From Fermentimonas sp. (lineage in GTDB: Bacteria > Bacteroidota > Bacteroidia > Bacteroidales > Dysgonomonadaceae), in contig JADMKP010000008.1 in the NCBI GenBank assembly GCA_015478775.1, positions 62,001-126,000 on the forward strand: 64,000 bases of DNA, read 5' to 3'. Each line of letters starts with the position of its first letter. Position 1 is the stretch's first letter. This document shows, one piece after another, positions 32,117 through 42,208 of the stretch. The translations under genes and the position numbers were made by a program. Below the pieces are notes generated by a model that was given only the letters and a program-made list of their open reading frames with translations, had not been told where the DNA came from and searched no databases.

Positions 32117-32803
32117 TTATTGTCCATAGTAAGCATCAGGTCCATGTTTTCTTGAAAAATGCTTCTGGATCAGTAATTTATTCATAGTTAAGTTAGGGTT
32201 AACCTGATAAGCTATAAATGCCATTTTAGCTACCTGCTCCAATACAACAGCATTATGAACAGCATCATCTGCATCTTTACCCCAAGAGAATGGTCCATGG
32301 TTTTTTACTAACACACCTGGAATATGAACAGGATTTAATTCTTTAAAACGCTCTATAATAACGGCACCTGTATCTTTTTCATAATCTCCTTTTACTTCTA
32401 CTTCCGTCATATCCCTAGTGCATGGTACATCATCACAGAAATAGTCTGCATGAGTTGTACCTATATTTGGAATGTCTAGCCCCGATTGTGCCCATGCAGT
32501 AGCATAAGTAGAGTGAGTGTGAACAACTCCTCCTATTTCAGGGAAAGCCTTATATAATTCAAGATGGGTAGCTGTATCAGATGAAGGTTTATATTTTCCC
32601 TCTATAACTTTGCCATCCATATCAACAACAACCATATCATCACTTTTCATGTTATCGTAAGAAACTCCAGACGGTTTTATTACAATCACATTCTGTTCTC
32701 TATCGATAGCACTTACATTACCCCAGGTGAATATTACCAAACCATGCTTAACAAGATCAATATTGGCTTGATATACTTGTTGTTTTAATCTATTTAAATC
32801 CAT
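32117..32803 (-). CDS. araD: L-ribulose-5-phosphate 4-epimerase
   Basis: AraD converts L-ribulose 5-phosphate to D-xylulose 5-phosphate, which enters the pentose phosphate pathway. The 228-residue class II aldolase-type protein shows the zinc-binding HTHS ([14 protein letters not shown]), the phosphate-binding [10 protein letters not shown] and KPSGVSYD segments and the TTHADYF region. The third zinc His is probably in [12 protein letters not shown]. It lies 16 bp downstream of the GH51 gene and 38 bp upstream of araA, so it is in the same operon. Confidence 0.96.
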   Translation of the reverse strand: MDLNRLKQQVYQANIDLVKHGLVIFTWGNVSAIDREQNVIVIKPSGVSYDNMKSDDMVVVDMDGKVIEGKYKPSSDTATHLELYKAFPEIGGVVHTHSTYATAWAQSGLDIPNIGTTHADYFCDDVPCTRDMTEVEVKGDYEKDTGAVIIERFKELNPVHIPGVLVKNHGPFSWGKDADDAVHNAVVLEQVAKMAFIAYQVNPNLTMNKLLIQKHFSRKHGPDAYYGQ

Positions 32804-32819
32804 TATAATATTGTGTTTA

Positions 32820-34364
32820 TTATTGAAGTTCTAGCATTACAACTGAACAAGGAGGCAGTGTAATTGAAAAATTTCCATTAGATAAACTAGCACCTTTAAA
32901 ATCCTTAACCTTTACTTTTGATGGATTATCAAATGTGTTATGATCATCTATTTTATCAGTTGTAAGAATTTGTCCAATTACCTTTTTAGCTTTAGCTCCC
33001 AGTAGTTGTGTATCAATTTTCTGTTCAGTATTCAAATCAGCATTAACCAATGTTATATGTATTTTACCATTTACATCTTTTGACGCAGATATACTTACTG
33101 CATCAATCTCTCTGTTGCCCTGTTTGTATTTATTGCTTGTGAATGAAATAGGTAGTAGGGTAGCATTTTGATGAACTTTATACATGTGGAAAACCCAATA
33201 GGTTGGTGTAAGAATCATCTTTTCTTCGTCTGTAAGCACTACTGCCTGTAAAACATTTACTGTTTGTGCTAAATTTGCCATCTGTACTCTGTCGGCATGT
33301 TTATTAAAGATATTAAGATTAATTCCTGCTACAATAGCATCACGCATCGTGTTTTGCTGATACAAGAATCCTGGATTGGTTCCTGGTTCTACATTATACC
33401 ATGTTCCCCATTCATCAACAATCATTCCAATACGTTTATTAGGGTCGTATTTATCCATAATTGCACCATGTTTGGTGATGAGCTCATCCATGAAGAGTGT
33501 CTTTTCGATAGTCGTAAAATACTCTTCATCATTAAAATCGAGAGCTGAACCTTTATCACTCCAATCTTTGGGAACAGTGTAATAGTGTAGAGATAATCCC
33601 TGCATATGGTGCCCAGCGTTTTTCATTAAAACTTCAGTCCAGTTATAATCGGCAGCATTGGCGCCAACGGCTACTCTGTATAGACGATTGTCTCCATAAT
33701 TACGAGCAAACGTAGCGAAATGACGATATAGGTCGGAGTAATATTCAGGAGTCATATTTCCTCCGCATCCCCATGTTTCGTTTCCAATTCCCCAGAATCT
33801 TACTTTCCATGGTTCATCCCTACCATTTTCACGGCGTAGATTTGCCATTGGACTCTCACCATCAAAGGTTACGTATTCAATCCATTTCGACATCTCATCT
33901 ACAGTGCCGCTACCAACATTAGCGCTGATAAATGGTTCTGTGCCAAGCTGTTCGCAAAGATCTAAAAATTCATGTGTGCCGAAACTGTTATCTTCAACCA
34001 CTCCTCCCCAATGAGTATTAATCATTTTTGGGCGCTCTTCACGTGGACCTATCCCGTCCAGCCAATGATATTCATCGGCAAAGCAACCTCCAGGCCAACG
34101 CAGATTAGGTATTCCTACATCTTTTAATGCTTCTACTATGTCGTTTCGTATACCTCTAGTGTTTGGAATTGAAGAATTTTCACCTACCCAATATCCACCA
34201 TAAATACAACGTCCAAGATGTTCAGAGAAATGTCCGTAAATATGTCGGTTTATAGTAGTTTGTCCTTTGTCAGACTCAATTATCAGTCTGTTGTTTTGTG
34301 CCATAAGTGGGGCACAGATTAAAAGCAGCATAACTGCAACTTGAAAAATACTTTTAAAATTCAT
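32820..34364 (-). CDS. Exported GH51 alpha-L-arabinofuranosidase (short form)
   Basis: The 514-residue enzyme has a signal peptide ending about residue 22 (CAPLMAQNN) and then the compact GH51 form without inserts: [35 protein letters not shown]. The acid/base is Glu196 in [11 protein letters not shown] and the nucleophile is Glu318 in [10 protein letters not shown]. These match the abfA-type exo-arabinofuranosidases that act on arabino-oligosaccharides. It is the second gene in the operon, between the sugar symporter and araD. A hairpin lies just upstream of it. Confidence 0.93.
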   Translation of the reverse strand: MNFKSIFQVAVMLLLICAPLMAQNNRLIIESDKGQTTINRHIYGHFSEHLGRCIYGGYWVGENSSIPNTRGIRNDIVEALKDVGIPNLRWPGGCFADEYHWLDGIGPREERPKMINTHWGGVVEDNSFGTHEFLDLCEQLGTEPFISANVGSGTVDEMSKWIEYVTFDGESPMANLRRENGRDEPWKVRFWGIGNETWGCGGNMTPEYYSDLYRHFATFARNYGDNRLYRVAVGANAADYNWTEVLMKNAGHHMQGLSLHYYTVPKDWSDKGSALDFNDEEYFTTIEKTLFMDELITKHGAIMDKYDPNKRIGMIVDEWGTWYNVEPGTNPGFLYQQNTMRDAIVAGINLNIFNKHADRVQMANLAQTVNVLQAVVLTDEEKMILTPTYWVFHMYKVHQNATLLPISFTSNKYKQGNREIDAVSISASKDVNGKIHITLVNADLNTEQKIDTQLLGAKAKKVIGQILTTDKIDDHNTFDNPSKVKVKDFKGASLSNGNFSITLPPCSVVMLELQ

Positions 34365-34486
34365 GGGTCTTTATTTATGTTATAAAATTGAAAAGATGTT
34401 TATGTTAGTATTATAATATTTTCAATTATGATTTTACTTAAGTTCACAACAATAGAATTAGGTAAAGTTAATAATATTTTTTAAAC

Positions 34487-34525
34487 AAATCAAGCCATTT
34501 AGCTACTAGCGAAACGGCTTGATTT
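34487..34525 (-). terminator. Terminator-like hairpin after the symporter gene
   Basis: A 10-bp perfect stem (AAATCAAGCC at 34487-34496 with partner at 34516-34525) with a 19-nt loop, partly pairable inside, sits between the symporter and GH51 genes. On the minus strand it is followed by only a weak T tract (GTTT), so partial termination or mRNA stabilisation of the transporter segment is likelier than full stop. Confidence 0.6.
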
Positions 34526-34566
34526 ATAAAATCTTATTTTACTTATCTAATAAATTTAAGTTTTGA

Positions 34567-36468
34567 CTACCAAAGCAATACATAAATTATAGTTACTAAT
34601 AAACAAACAATAAACGAACCTATTGCAAAACCTCTATCAGTTTTAAATAAATCTAAATTAATTGGAACTGCCTGACTATCTTTATGTGGATCTCTTGAAT
34701 TAGAAATCAAGAACATAGAGACTGATAAAATTAGTGATCCAAAGAAGAAGAAGGCTTCAAAACCAATATTTTCAAGATAAATTACTGTTTCATTAGTGCT
34801 TCCACTCCAAAGAAGAATCTTATGTATAAAGGCACTTAAGATAAAGAATATAGCTGCCGTAAGTGAAATTATACCCCATTTCATCATTTTCTTTCTATCT
34901 GCTTCATCAGGTAGTTCTGTATCAACCTTGTTTTTATCAACATATGCTATTGCAACAAATATCACAAAAAGAATGATGAATATATAACCCATTCTAAATT
35001 GAAATGGCATATCAGGTAATGCTATTTTAAATAGTACACCCATAGGAATTGTCAAAATTGATGTCCAAATAGCCGCTTTTGCAGAAGCTCTTTTCCATAG
35101 CAAGCCAAGACCAAATACCACAATAATACCGGGATATATAAATCCTGAATACTCCTGTATATACTGGAATGCTTGATCAAGTCCACCTAGTAATGGTTCA
35201 ACAGCAATAAGTGCAATTATCAATGCTAGTAGAGCTGTAATGCGACCAACTTTCACAAGTTGCTTGTCAGTTGCATTTTTCCTAATATGTTGCTTATAAA
35301 CATCCATAGTAAATATGGTTGAAGTAGAGTTTAGCATAGAAGCCAATGAGGAAATTATGGCTGCTGCAAGTGCGGCAAATGAAATGCCTTTAATACCTGC
35401 AGGAGCAAAATTTCTAATTAACCATGGGTATGCATCATCCGATACGGTTATTTTACCTGCCAAATCAAAATATCCTTGTTGTAGACCAGGAATATCTTGA
35501 GGGAAATTGTACATTACATATGCTGTAACACCAGGTATAACAACGATAAAAGGAATTAGAATTTTTAAGAATGCTGCGAAAACAAGTCCTTTCTGAGCTT
35601 CTTTAGTGCTTTTAGCCGCTAATCCTTTCTGAATTATATACTGATTGAATCCCCAGTATCCAATATTAGTTAACCATACACCACCAACTATCGCAGCGAG
35701 TCCTGGAAGGTCTTTAAATGCTGCCGCAGATTTTGATTTATCCACAATCATGTTTAAGTGGGTATCGCCTGGAATGCTTTTAATTTTATCATAAATGATC
35801 GTCAAACCGTCGAGTGCTCCTCTACCTTCACCTGATACCGCTTCAAGTGCAAAGTAAGCAGTAATTAATCCACCTCCTATCAGGAAAACTACTTGTAGAA
35901 CATCTGTCCAAGCAACTGATGCAAGACCACCATAAATTGAATAAATACCAGCTATGAAAAACAGAGCTATTATAATCTGCATCCTAATTCCTTCAAGACC
36001 AAGAATTTGCTCAATAGCAATTGTTCCCAGCCATGCAACTGAAGTAAGATTAACAAAAACATACAAGAATAGCCAAAAAATAGAAAAGGCTAATCCAACT
36101 CCCCCGTTGTATCGCTGACGCAAGAACTGAGGAATTGTGTATATCTTTTGTTTTAACATAACAGGCAACAGAAATTTGGCTACTATAAGAAGTGTAACAG
36201 CTGCCATAATTTCATAAGCTGCTATTGATATACCAATTCCGAAACCCGATCCTGACATCCCAATAAATTGCTCTGCCGAAATATTAGCAGCAATTAGAGA
36301 TGCACCCACTGCCCACCATGTGAGCTTGTTCCCTGCAAGGAAATAATCGTTTGCGGTTTTCTCTTCACCTTTCTTTGTTCTAGATAAGAAAAGCCCCAAG
36401 CCCACAAGCAATACCATGTAAACCCCGACTATGATAAAATCAATAGTCAGAAAGCCCGAATCAATCAT
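34567..36468 (-). CDS. Sodium:sugar symporter (SSS family), probable L-arabinose importer
   Basis: The 633-residue inner-membrane protein has about 14 hydrophobic helices and the SSS hallmarks AGNKLTWWAVGASLIAANISAEQFIG-type start region, the AAAIISSLASMLNSTSTIFTMDVYK sodium-binding helix and GGLASVAWTDVLQ. It couples sodium entry to uptake of a sugar. Arabinose is inferred from its place as first gene before GH51-araD-araA-araB, as in the Bacteroides arabinose operon. A 100-residue soluble segment between helices (about 220-260, GEGRGALDGLTIIYDKIKS) is as in SGLT-like members. A promoter and an operator-like dyad lie upstream. Confidence 0.9.
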   Translation of the reverse strand: MIDSGFLTIDFIIVGVYMVLLVGLGLFLSRTKKGEEKTANDYFLAGNKLTWWAVGASLIAANISAEQFIGMSGSGFGIGISIAAYEIMAAVTLLIVAKFLLPVMLKQKIYTIPQFLRQRYNGGVGLAFSIFWLFLYVFVNLTSVAWLGTIAIEQILGLEGIRMQIIIALFFIAGIYSIYGGLASVAWTDVLQVVFLIGGGLITAYFALEAVSGEGRGALDGLTIIYDKIKSIPGDTHLNMIVDKSKSAAAFKDLPGLAAIVGGVWLTNIGYWGFNQYIIQKGLAAKSTKEAQKGLVFAAFLKILIPFIVVIPGVTAYVMYNFPQDIPGLQQGYFDLAGKITVSDDAYPWLIRNFAPAGIKGISFAALAAAIISSLASMLNSTSTIFTMDVYKQHIRKNATDKQLVKVGRITALLALIIALIAVEPLLGGLDQAFQYIQEYSGFIYPGIIVVFGLGLLWKRASAKAAIWTSILTIPMGVLFKIALPDMPFQFRMGYIFIILFVIFVAIAYVDKNKVDTELPDEADRKKMMKWGIISLTAAIFFILSAFIHKILLWSGSTNETVIYLENIGFEAFFFFGSLILSVSMFLISNSRDPHKDSQAVPINLDLFKTDRGFAIGSFIVCLLVTIIYVLLW

Positions 36469-36554
36469 CTTTTTTTATTTATGTTTATGTTACGATTTAA
36501 AATAATATTTTCCGTTTTTGTATTAAATAAAAAACCATCCTTTCATTAGAGTTC

Positions 36555-36575
36555 AGTTTGTATTAATTACAAACT
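36555..36575. promoter_or_regulatory. Perfect 8-5-8 dyad in the arabinose operon leader
   Basis: AGTTTGTA (36555-36562), 5 nt, TACAAACT (36568-36575). It begins about 15 bp downstream of the -7 box, so it lies around or just after the transcription start, a typical repressor site. The cognate regulator is not known. Confidence 0.55.
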
Positions 36576-36590
36576 TGGTTATAGATTCGC

Positions 36591-36623
36591 CAAAGATAAA
36601 TAAATTTAATCAAACTAGCCAAA
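36591..36623 (-). promoter_or_regulatory. Promoter of the arabinose operon with embedded TTTGATTAA element
   Basis: On the minus strand TTTG (36620-36623), 21 bp, TATCTTTG (36591-36598). The spacer contains TAGTTTGATTAAATTTA (36601-36617), close to TAGTTGATTAAATTT at 17467-17482 and sharing TTTGATTAA with the ROK gene's promoter. The 5' leader is about 120 nt to the symporter ATG at 36468. Confidence 0.65.
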
Positions 36624-36761
36624 TTAATACAAAATGATTAATTGAAATAGAAAAATAAGCTTAAAAAGTAACACAAACTGGATTATGTGTACAAATAGAT
36701 GTGTTTTTTGTGCAATTAGTGCAAAAAATAATAAACGTAAAATTGATTATTTTCATCCATA

Positions 36762-38957
36762 TTAACTTATAAATAGTAGTTCTCTATACTTCGGGAGTGT
36801 CCACATTCTGTTGTCTACAATCAACTCAAGCTTATCCACATGATATCTAATTGTATTAAAGAATACTTCTACTTTATCTTGATATGTAATAGCCTTTTCT
36901 CTGGTATCTTCAATTTTATTTGCAAGCTTTCTTGCTTCTACCATATCATCTACATTTAGCTTAATTGCTGAGATATGTTCTGCTATTTCCTCAATTAATG
37001 CAGCGTCTTCTTTCGATAGTTTTTCAGCTTTATCTTTCTCAAATACCATTCTCATTTTATATAGGTTGTCTAACAACATCGATTGGTATTCTGTTGCCAC
37101 CGGAATGATATGATTCAAGCAAAGGTCTCCCAATACACGTGCTTCAATTTGAATTTTCTTGGTATAAGTTTCCCACTTCACTTCATTACGAGCATGTAGT
37201 TCTTTTTGATTAAGAACACCAATGCTTTCAAACATTTTCACAGACTCCTCCGAAGTGTATGAATCATAAATTAATGGAACGCTCTTCTCACAATTCAAAC
37301 CTCTCTCATTTGCCTCCAACTCCCATTCATTGCTGTAACCATTACCCTCAAAGCGAATTGATTTAGATTCTCTTATGTAAGATCGTAAAGTGTCGAAGAT
37401 TGCCTCTTCGGTTTTCATGCCATCACTAACTTTTTTATCTATATCATTCTTAAAAGATATCAATTGAGCTGCAACTGTTGAATTTAAAGCAATCATTGCT
37501 GCCGAGCAGTTTGCAGAAGATCCAACAGCCCTGAATTCAAATCTGTTTCCGGTGAATGCAAAAGGTGAAGTTCTATTTCTATCTGTATTGTCAACCAAAA
37601 CTTCAGGGATATGAGCAACTCCCAGTTTCATCAATTTAAGTTCGTCAACTGTAATATCGTCATCATCCGAACTACTTTCAATTTTATCTAGAACAGCTGA
37701 AATCTGCTTACCAAGGAAGACTGATATTATAGCCGGAGGTGCTTCATTTGCACCTAGTCGATGTGCATTTGTTGCAGACATAATAGATGCTTTAAGTAAC
37801 CCATCATGCTTCTTAACTGCCATAAGTGTATTAACTAGAAAAGTTACAAAAAGCAGGTTCTCATGAGCTGTTTTTCCAGGTGTAAATAATCCAATACCAG
37901 TATCAGTACAAAGCGACCAGTTGCAGTGTTTCCCCGAACCATTTATTCCTGCAAAAGGTTTCTCATGAAGTAGTAGTTTGAAATTGTGTTTAACGGCAAT
38001 CTTCCTCATTAGTGTCATTACCAATAAGTTTTGATCCACCGATAGGTTTGTTTCTCCGTAGATAGGGGCAAGTTCATATTGATTGGGAGCAACCTCATTG
38101 TGTCTGGTCTTTAATGGAATTCCATATTTGTAGGCTTCAAATTCTACCTCTTTCATAAAAGATGCAACCCTAGGTGGAATTGCTCCGAAATAATGATCTT
38201 CAAGTTGCTGGTTTTTTGCACTGTCGTGACCCATAAGTGTTCGTTCTGTTAGGCTCAGGTCGGGTCTCACTGCGCAAAGTGCGCTATCAACAAGAAAATA
38301 CTCCTGTTCCCATCCAAGGTATGAATATACTTTTCTAACTTCAGGATAGAAAAATCTACAAACATCTACAGAAGCTTTATCAACAGCTGAAAGAGATTTT
38401 AAAAGGGGTGTTTTATAGTCGAGCGCCTCCCCTGTATATGAAATAAAAACTGTTGGAATACATATAGTATCATCCATTATAAATGCAGGAGAAGATGGAT
38501 CCCATGCAGTGTAACCTCTTGCTTCAAAGGTGTTGCGAATCCCTCCGCTTGGGAAGCTCGAAGCATCCGGCTCCTGCTGAGCAAGCACTTTGCCAGAAAA
38601 CCTTTCTATAATACTACTGTCTGGTCCATTTAAATAATCAATAAATGAATCATGTTTTTCGGCAGTACCTTCAGTTAATGGCTGAAACCAGTGGGTGTAG
38701 TGGGTAGCCCCCATCTCTATAGCCCACATTTTCATCCCTGCAGCAACATGATCGGCAATCTCTCTATGTAAAGTTGTGCCCATATCAATTGCTGCAAGCA
38801 CAATATCCATAGTTTCTTTAGAAAGGTATTTTGACATTTGAGCCCGGTTAAAAACATTCTTTCCAAAATATTCAGATGGAAGTTTACCCGGATTCTCAAC
38901 TTCTACCGGTGTTCTTTTCGATGCTTCTTGTACTGCATTAAAGCGTAATGATGACAT
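36762..38957 (-). CDS. glnN: Type III glutamine synthetase, copy A
   Basis: GSIII makes glutamine from glutamate and ammonia with ATP and is the usual glutamine synthetase of Bacteroidales. The 731-residue protein has the family length. Visible segments are GGIRNTFEARGYTAWDPSSPAF, the substrate-site KTRHNEVAPNQYELAPI (Arg285), LLHEKPFAGINGSGKHCNWS and VGSSANCSAAM. At position 345 this copy has Cys where the family normally has Asn (GKHNNWS). It is about 85% identical to the paralogue at 46792-48987 over the first 100 residues, with the same length and the same C-terminus. It follows asnB by 106 bp and has its own promoter-like sequence, so it may be both cotranscribed and separately controlled. 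Confidence 0.95.
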   Translation of the reverse strand: MSSLRFNAVQEASKRTPVEVENPGKLPSEYFGKNVFNRAQMSKYLSKETMDIVLAAIDMGTTLHREIADHVAAGMKMWAIEMGATHYTHWFQPLTEGTAEKHDSFIDYLNGPDSSIIERFSGKVLAQQEPDASSFPSGGIRNTFEARGYTAWDPSSPAFIMDDTICIPTVFISYTGEALDYKTPLLKSLSAVDKASVDVCRFFYPEVRKVYSYLGWEQEYFLVDSALCAVRPDLSLTERTLMGHDSAKNQQLEDHYFGAIPPRVASFMKEVEFEAYKYGIPLKTRHNEVAPNQYELAPIYGETNLSVDQNLLVMTLMRKIAVKHNFKLLLHEKPFAGINGSGKHCNWSLCTDTGIGLFTPGKTAHENLLFVTFLVNTLMAVKKHDGLLKASIMSATNAHRLGANEAPPAIISVFLGKQISAVLDKIESSSDDDDITVDELKLMKLGVAHIPEVLVDNTDRNRTSPFAFTGNRFEFRAVGSSANCSAAMIALNSTVAAQLISFKNDIDKKVSDGMKTEEAIFDTLRSYIRESKSIRFEGNGYSNEWELEANERGLNCEKSVPLIYDSYTSEESVKMFESIGVLNQKELHARNEVKWETYTKKIQIEARVLGDLCLNHIIPVATEYQSMLLDNLYKMRMVFEKDKAEKLSKEDAALIEEIAEHISAIKLNVDDMVEARKLANKIEDTREKAITYQDKVEVFFNTIRYHVDKLELIVDNRMWTLPKYRELLFIS

Positions 38958-38988
38958 ATTATTCTGAGTTAGTTCACAAATTACGACA

Positions 38989-39023
38989 CAAAATTAATCT
39001 TTTTGTGCTATATCAGGCTCAAA
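38989..39023 (-). promoter_or_regulatory. Candidate promoter of glnN copy A
   Basis: TTTG (39020-39023), 23 bp, TAATTTTG (38989-38996) on the minus strand. The sequence TTTTGTGTCGTAA spanning the -7 box is also present at the promoter of the other GSIII gene (49049 region). Spacer length is longer than usual. Confidence 0.45.
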
Positions 39024-39063
39024 CTAACTCTTTTTATAAGAAAAACAATTACGTGTCCTGCAA

Positions 39064-40716
39064 TTAACCTGCAACGTTTATGGGATGAACTATATTTACC
39101 GGGTTTTGATGAACCATTGATACAGCTCTTCCAGATGGGTCAGCATTTTCTCTAAAAGCTTTATCCCACTCCAAAGCTACAGGAGAGCTACAAGCTACTG
39201 AAGGCACAGAAGGTACACACTTCGCTGCACTTTCAGATGGAAACAGCTCGGAGTATATAGTACGATATAGATACTCTTCTTTTGAAAGTGGAGGGTGTAT
39301 AGGAAAACGGGCACTAGCACTATACATTTGAATATCAGTAACCCTGTTATTTGCAATTTCTTTTAAAGAGTCAATCCAGCTGTATCCCACACCATCAGAG
39401 AATTGCTCTTTTTGTCGCCAAACTACTTCATGTGGCAAGTAATCTTCAAAAGCTTTCCTAATTATATATTTCTCGATCTTCCCATTTCCCGCCATCTTGT
39501 CTTTAGGATTTAGCCCCATGGCAACATCCATAAATTCTTTGTCCAGAAATGGAACGCGACCCTCGACGCCCCATGATGCAAGCGATTTATTGGCACGAAG
39601 ACAGTCATACTGATGCAATTTGCTTAATTTGCGAACAGTTTCTTTGTGAAATTCTTCAGCATCTGGTGCTTTGTGAAAATATAAATATCCTCCAAAAATT
39701 TCATCTGCTCCTTCACCCGATAGCACCATCTTAATTCCAAACGACTTTATGAAACGGGCAAGTAAATACATTGGAGTGCTAGCCCGTACAGTTGTCACAT
39801 CATAAGTTTCAATATGATAAATTACATCACGTATTGCATCCAATCCTTCTTGTACAGTATATTTCATTTCATGATGAGTTGTTCCTATATGTTCAGAAAC
39901 CTTGCGTGCAGCCGCTAAGTCAGGAGATCTTTGTAAACCAATTGCAAAAGAGTGCAGTGGAAGAGCATACTTTGCAGCAATAGCAGAAATCACTGATGAA
40001 TCTAAGCCACCCGAAAGTAATACGCCATACGGTACATCGCTCATTAATTGACGCTTTACCGCATTTTCAAGCGATTCTTTCAATAGTTGAGAATCTGAAA
40101 TATTAACTTTCACATTCTCATATTCCGTCCAATCTCTATTATACCATTTAATAGGCACTGCGTCTTTGCTTGAATAATAGTAACCTGGAGGGAATTCTTC
40201 TATCTTTTGACAATAACCTTCCAAAGCTTTTAATTCAGATGCTACATAATAAGTTCCATCATTGTCCCAGCCCTGATAAAGTGGAATAATACCAATATGA
40301 TCGCGACCAATTAAAAACAGATCTTTTTCTGAATCATAAAGAGCAAATGCATAAATACCATTCAACTCTTCCATAAAATCTACTCCCAAGTCACTATATA
40401 AAGCCATAATAACTTCACAGTCGGAACGAGTAAGAAAGTCGTATTTATGCTTATATCTTTCCCTTATCTCCAAATGATTATATATCTCACCATTAACAGC
40501 AAGTATAAGTTTCTGGTCTTTGCTTATAAGTGGTTGTTTCCCCGATTCAGGATCCACTATAGCTAATCGTTCATGAGCCATTATTGCATTGTCACAAGCA
40601 AATATACCCGAACAATCGGGACCCCTATGTCTAAGTTTCATAGACATATCAAGAAGTTGAGGTCGCAAATCATCCTTACTTTTTTGTAAGTTGAAGGCAC
40701 ATACAATTCCACACAT
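39064..40716 (-). CDS. asnB: Asparagine synthase B (glutamine-hydrolysing)
   Basis: AsnB makes asparagine from aspartate and ATP using glutamine-derived ammonia. The 550-residue protein has the N-terminal glutaminase with catalytic Cys2 (MCGIVCAFN), LRHRGPDCSG and AVNGEIYNHLEIR, and the C-terminal synthetase with PP-loop LLSGGLDSSVISAIAAKYA and EGADEIFGGYLYFHKAP. These match the E. coli AsnB type. It is the fourth gene in the cluster, 29 bp after gltD. Confidence 0.96.
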   Translation of the reverse strand: MCGIVCAFNLQKSKDDLRPQLLDMSMKLRHRGPDCSGIFACDNAIMAHERLAIVDPESGKQPLISKDQKLILAVNGEIYNHLEIRERYKHKYDFLTRSDCEVIMALYSDLGVDFMEELNGIYAFALYDSEKDLFLIGRDHIGIIPLYQGWDNDGTYYVASELKALEGYCQKIEEFPPGYYYSSKDAVPIKWYNRDWTEYENVKVNISDSQLLKESLENAVKRQLMSDVPYGVLLSGGLDSSVISAIAAKYALPLHSFAIGLQRSPDLAAARKVSEHIGTTHHEMKYTVQEGLDAIRDVIYHIETYDVTTVRASTPMYLLARFIKSFGIKMVLSGEGADEIFGGYLYFHKAPDAEEFHKETVRKLSKLHQYDCLRANKSLASWGVEGRVPFLDKEFMDVAMGLNPKDKMAGNGKIEKYIIRKAFEDYLPHEVVWRQKEQFSDGVGYSWIDSLKEIANNRVTDIQMYSASARFPIHPPLSKEEYLYRTIYSELFPSESAAKCVPSVPSVACSSPVALEWDKAFRENADPSGRAVSMVHQNPVNIVHPINVAG

Positions 40717-40745
40717 ATCGTTATTTTTAGATGATTTTGTTTAAA

Positions 40746-42170
40746 CTATTGATTGCACAAATAGTTATGAATATCTTCTGCCACTTTTCTTCCAGATGCA
40801 ATGGCTTTAACAACCAAACTAGCACCCATCATAGCATCTCCGGCAGCAAAGACTTTATCGACACTACATTTGTTTTTTTTATCTACAGCAACATTACCAC
40901 GGTTATCGTACCCAACCCCCAACTCATTTAGTAATCCCTCCTGAACCGGATGCAAGAAGCCTAAAGCAAGCAATACCAAATCTGCTTTTAAGGTTTCCAT
41001 AGTTCCAGAAGAAACCATAGAAAATTTATTATTGGCACTTAATTCCCATCTTACCTCTTCGGCCATTGCCTCGCTTACATTTCCATCAACTCCGTTAAAT
41101 GAGATAGTATTTAATAACCATCTCCGGTTGCAACCTTCCTCATGCGAAGACGAAGTTTTTAATATTTGAGGGTAGGGGCTTGGCCATGGAGTGGCAGGAT
41201 TCTTACCAACAGGTGGTTTTGGCATAATTTCTATTTGTGTTACAGATTTTGCTCCCTGTCTAACAGATGTGCCAACACAGTCCGAACCAGTATCACCTCC
41301 TCCAATAACCAAGACGTGTTTACCTTTAGCACTTATTCTTTCTTCGCCGTTTTTCTTTTCTCCCAATTGTTCTCTTATTTCCTGCGAAAGAAAATCCATT
41401 GCAAAGTGAATGCCTTGAAATTCACGACCAGCAGGATTGATATCTCTTGGTTTTCCTGCACCAACTGCAATACAAACCGCATCAAATTCACTCATCACTT
41501 GTGCACCTGATATATCTCTGCCAATTTCTGTATTAGTGGCGAAAATAATGCCCTCTTCAACAAGAAGATTGAGCCGGCGGTCTATAATATGTTTGCTCAG
41601 TTTAAAATTAGGAATGCCATATCTTAATAATCCTCCCGGTTTGTTGTCTTTCTCAAAAACAGTTACAAGGTGACCTTTCTGATTTAATTGTTGTGCTGCT
41701 GCGAGTCCCGCAGGCCCAGATCCTATAACTGCAATTCTTTTACCTGTGCGGTGCTTAGGAGGATGTGCCTTAATCATACCTTCAATAAAAGCTACTTCTG
41801 TAACCGAAGCTTCGTTTTCACGAATCGTAACGGGTGCATCGTGCAATGCAAGCACACATGATTTTTCACAAGGGGCTGGACAAACTCGACCTGTAAATTC
41901 GGGAAAATTATTTGTCTCATGTAATATTTCTACACCCTTTTTCCAATCACCCTTGTATATATAATCTTGCCACTCAGGCATTTTGTTGCCTAGTGGACAA
42001 GCCCAATGGCAAAACGGTATCCCGCAGTCCATACAACGCGATGCCTGTTGTTTTCTATCTTCTCTGTTAAGGGTCTGTTCAACCTCTCCATGATCATATA
42101 TTCTTTCACTTAACAAACGATAACCTGCCTCTTTCCTGGGTATCGTCATAAATGCTTTAGGATTTCCCAT
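40746..42170 (-). CDS. gltD: Glutamate synthase small subunit
   Basis: GltD feeds NADPH electrons through FAD and iron-sulfur centres to GltB. The 474-residue protein has an N-terminal cysteine-rich domain for [4Fe-4S] clusters (CMDCGIPFCHWACPLGNKMP and RVCPAPCEKSCVLALHD), then FAD-binding GSGPAGLAAAQQLNQKG, NADPH-binding VIGGGDTGSDCVG and a C-terminal FAD segment VFAAGDAMMGASLVV. It lies 38 bp downstream of gltB and 29 bp upstream of asnB. Confidence 0.96.
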   Translation of the reverse strand: MGNPKAFMTIPRKEAGYRLLSERIYDHGEVEQTLNREDRKQQASRCMDCGIPFCHWACPLGNKMPEWQDYIYKGDWKKGVEILHETNNFPEFTGRVCPAPCEKSCVLALHDAPVTIRENEASVTEVAFIEGMIKAHPPKHRTGKRIAVIGSGPAGLAAAQQLNQKGHLVTVFEKDNKPGGLLRYGIPNFKLSKHIIDRRLNLLVEEGIIFATNTEIGRDISGAQVMSEFDAVCIAVGAGKPRDINPAGREFQGIHFAMDFLSQEIREQLGEKKNGEERISAKGKHVLVIGGGDTGSDCVGTSVRQGAKSVTQIEIMPKPPVGKNPATPWPSPYPQILKTSSSHEEGCNRRWLLNTISFNGVDGNVSEAMAEEVRWELSANNKFSMVSSGTMETLKADLVLLALGFLHPVQEGLLNELGVGYDNRGNVAVDKKNKCSVDKVFAAGDAMMGASLVVKAIASGRKVAEDIHNYLCNQ

Positions 42171-42208
42171 CTTAATTGTTTTTTAATCCTCAAAAAGGAT
42201 AGTTTACA

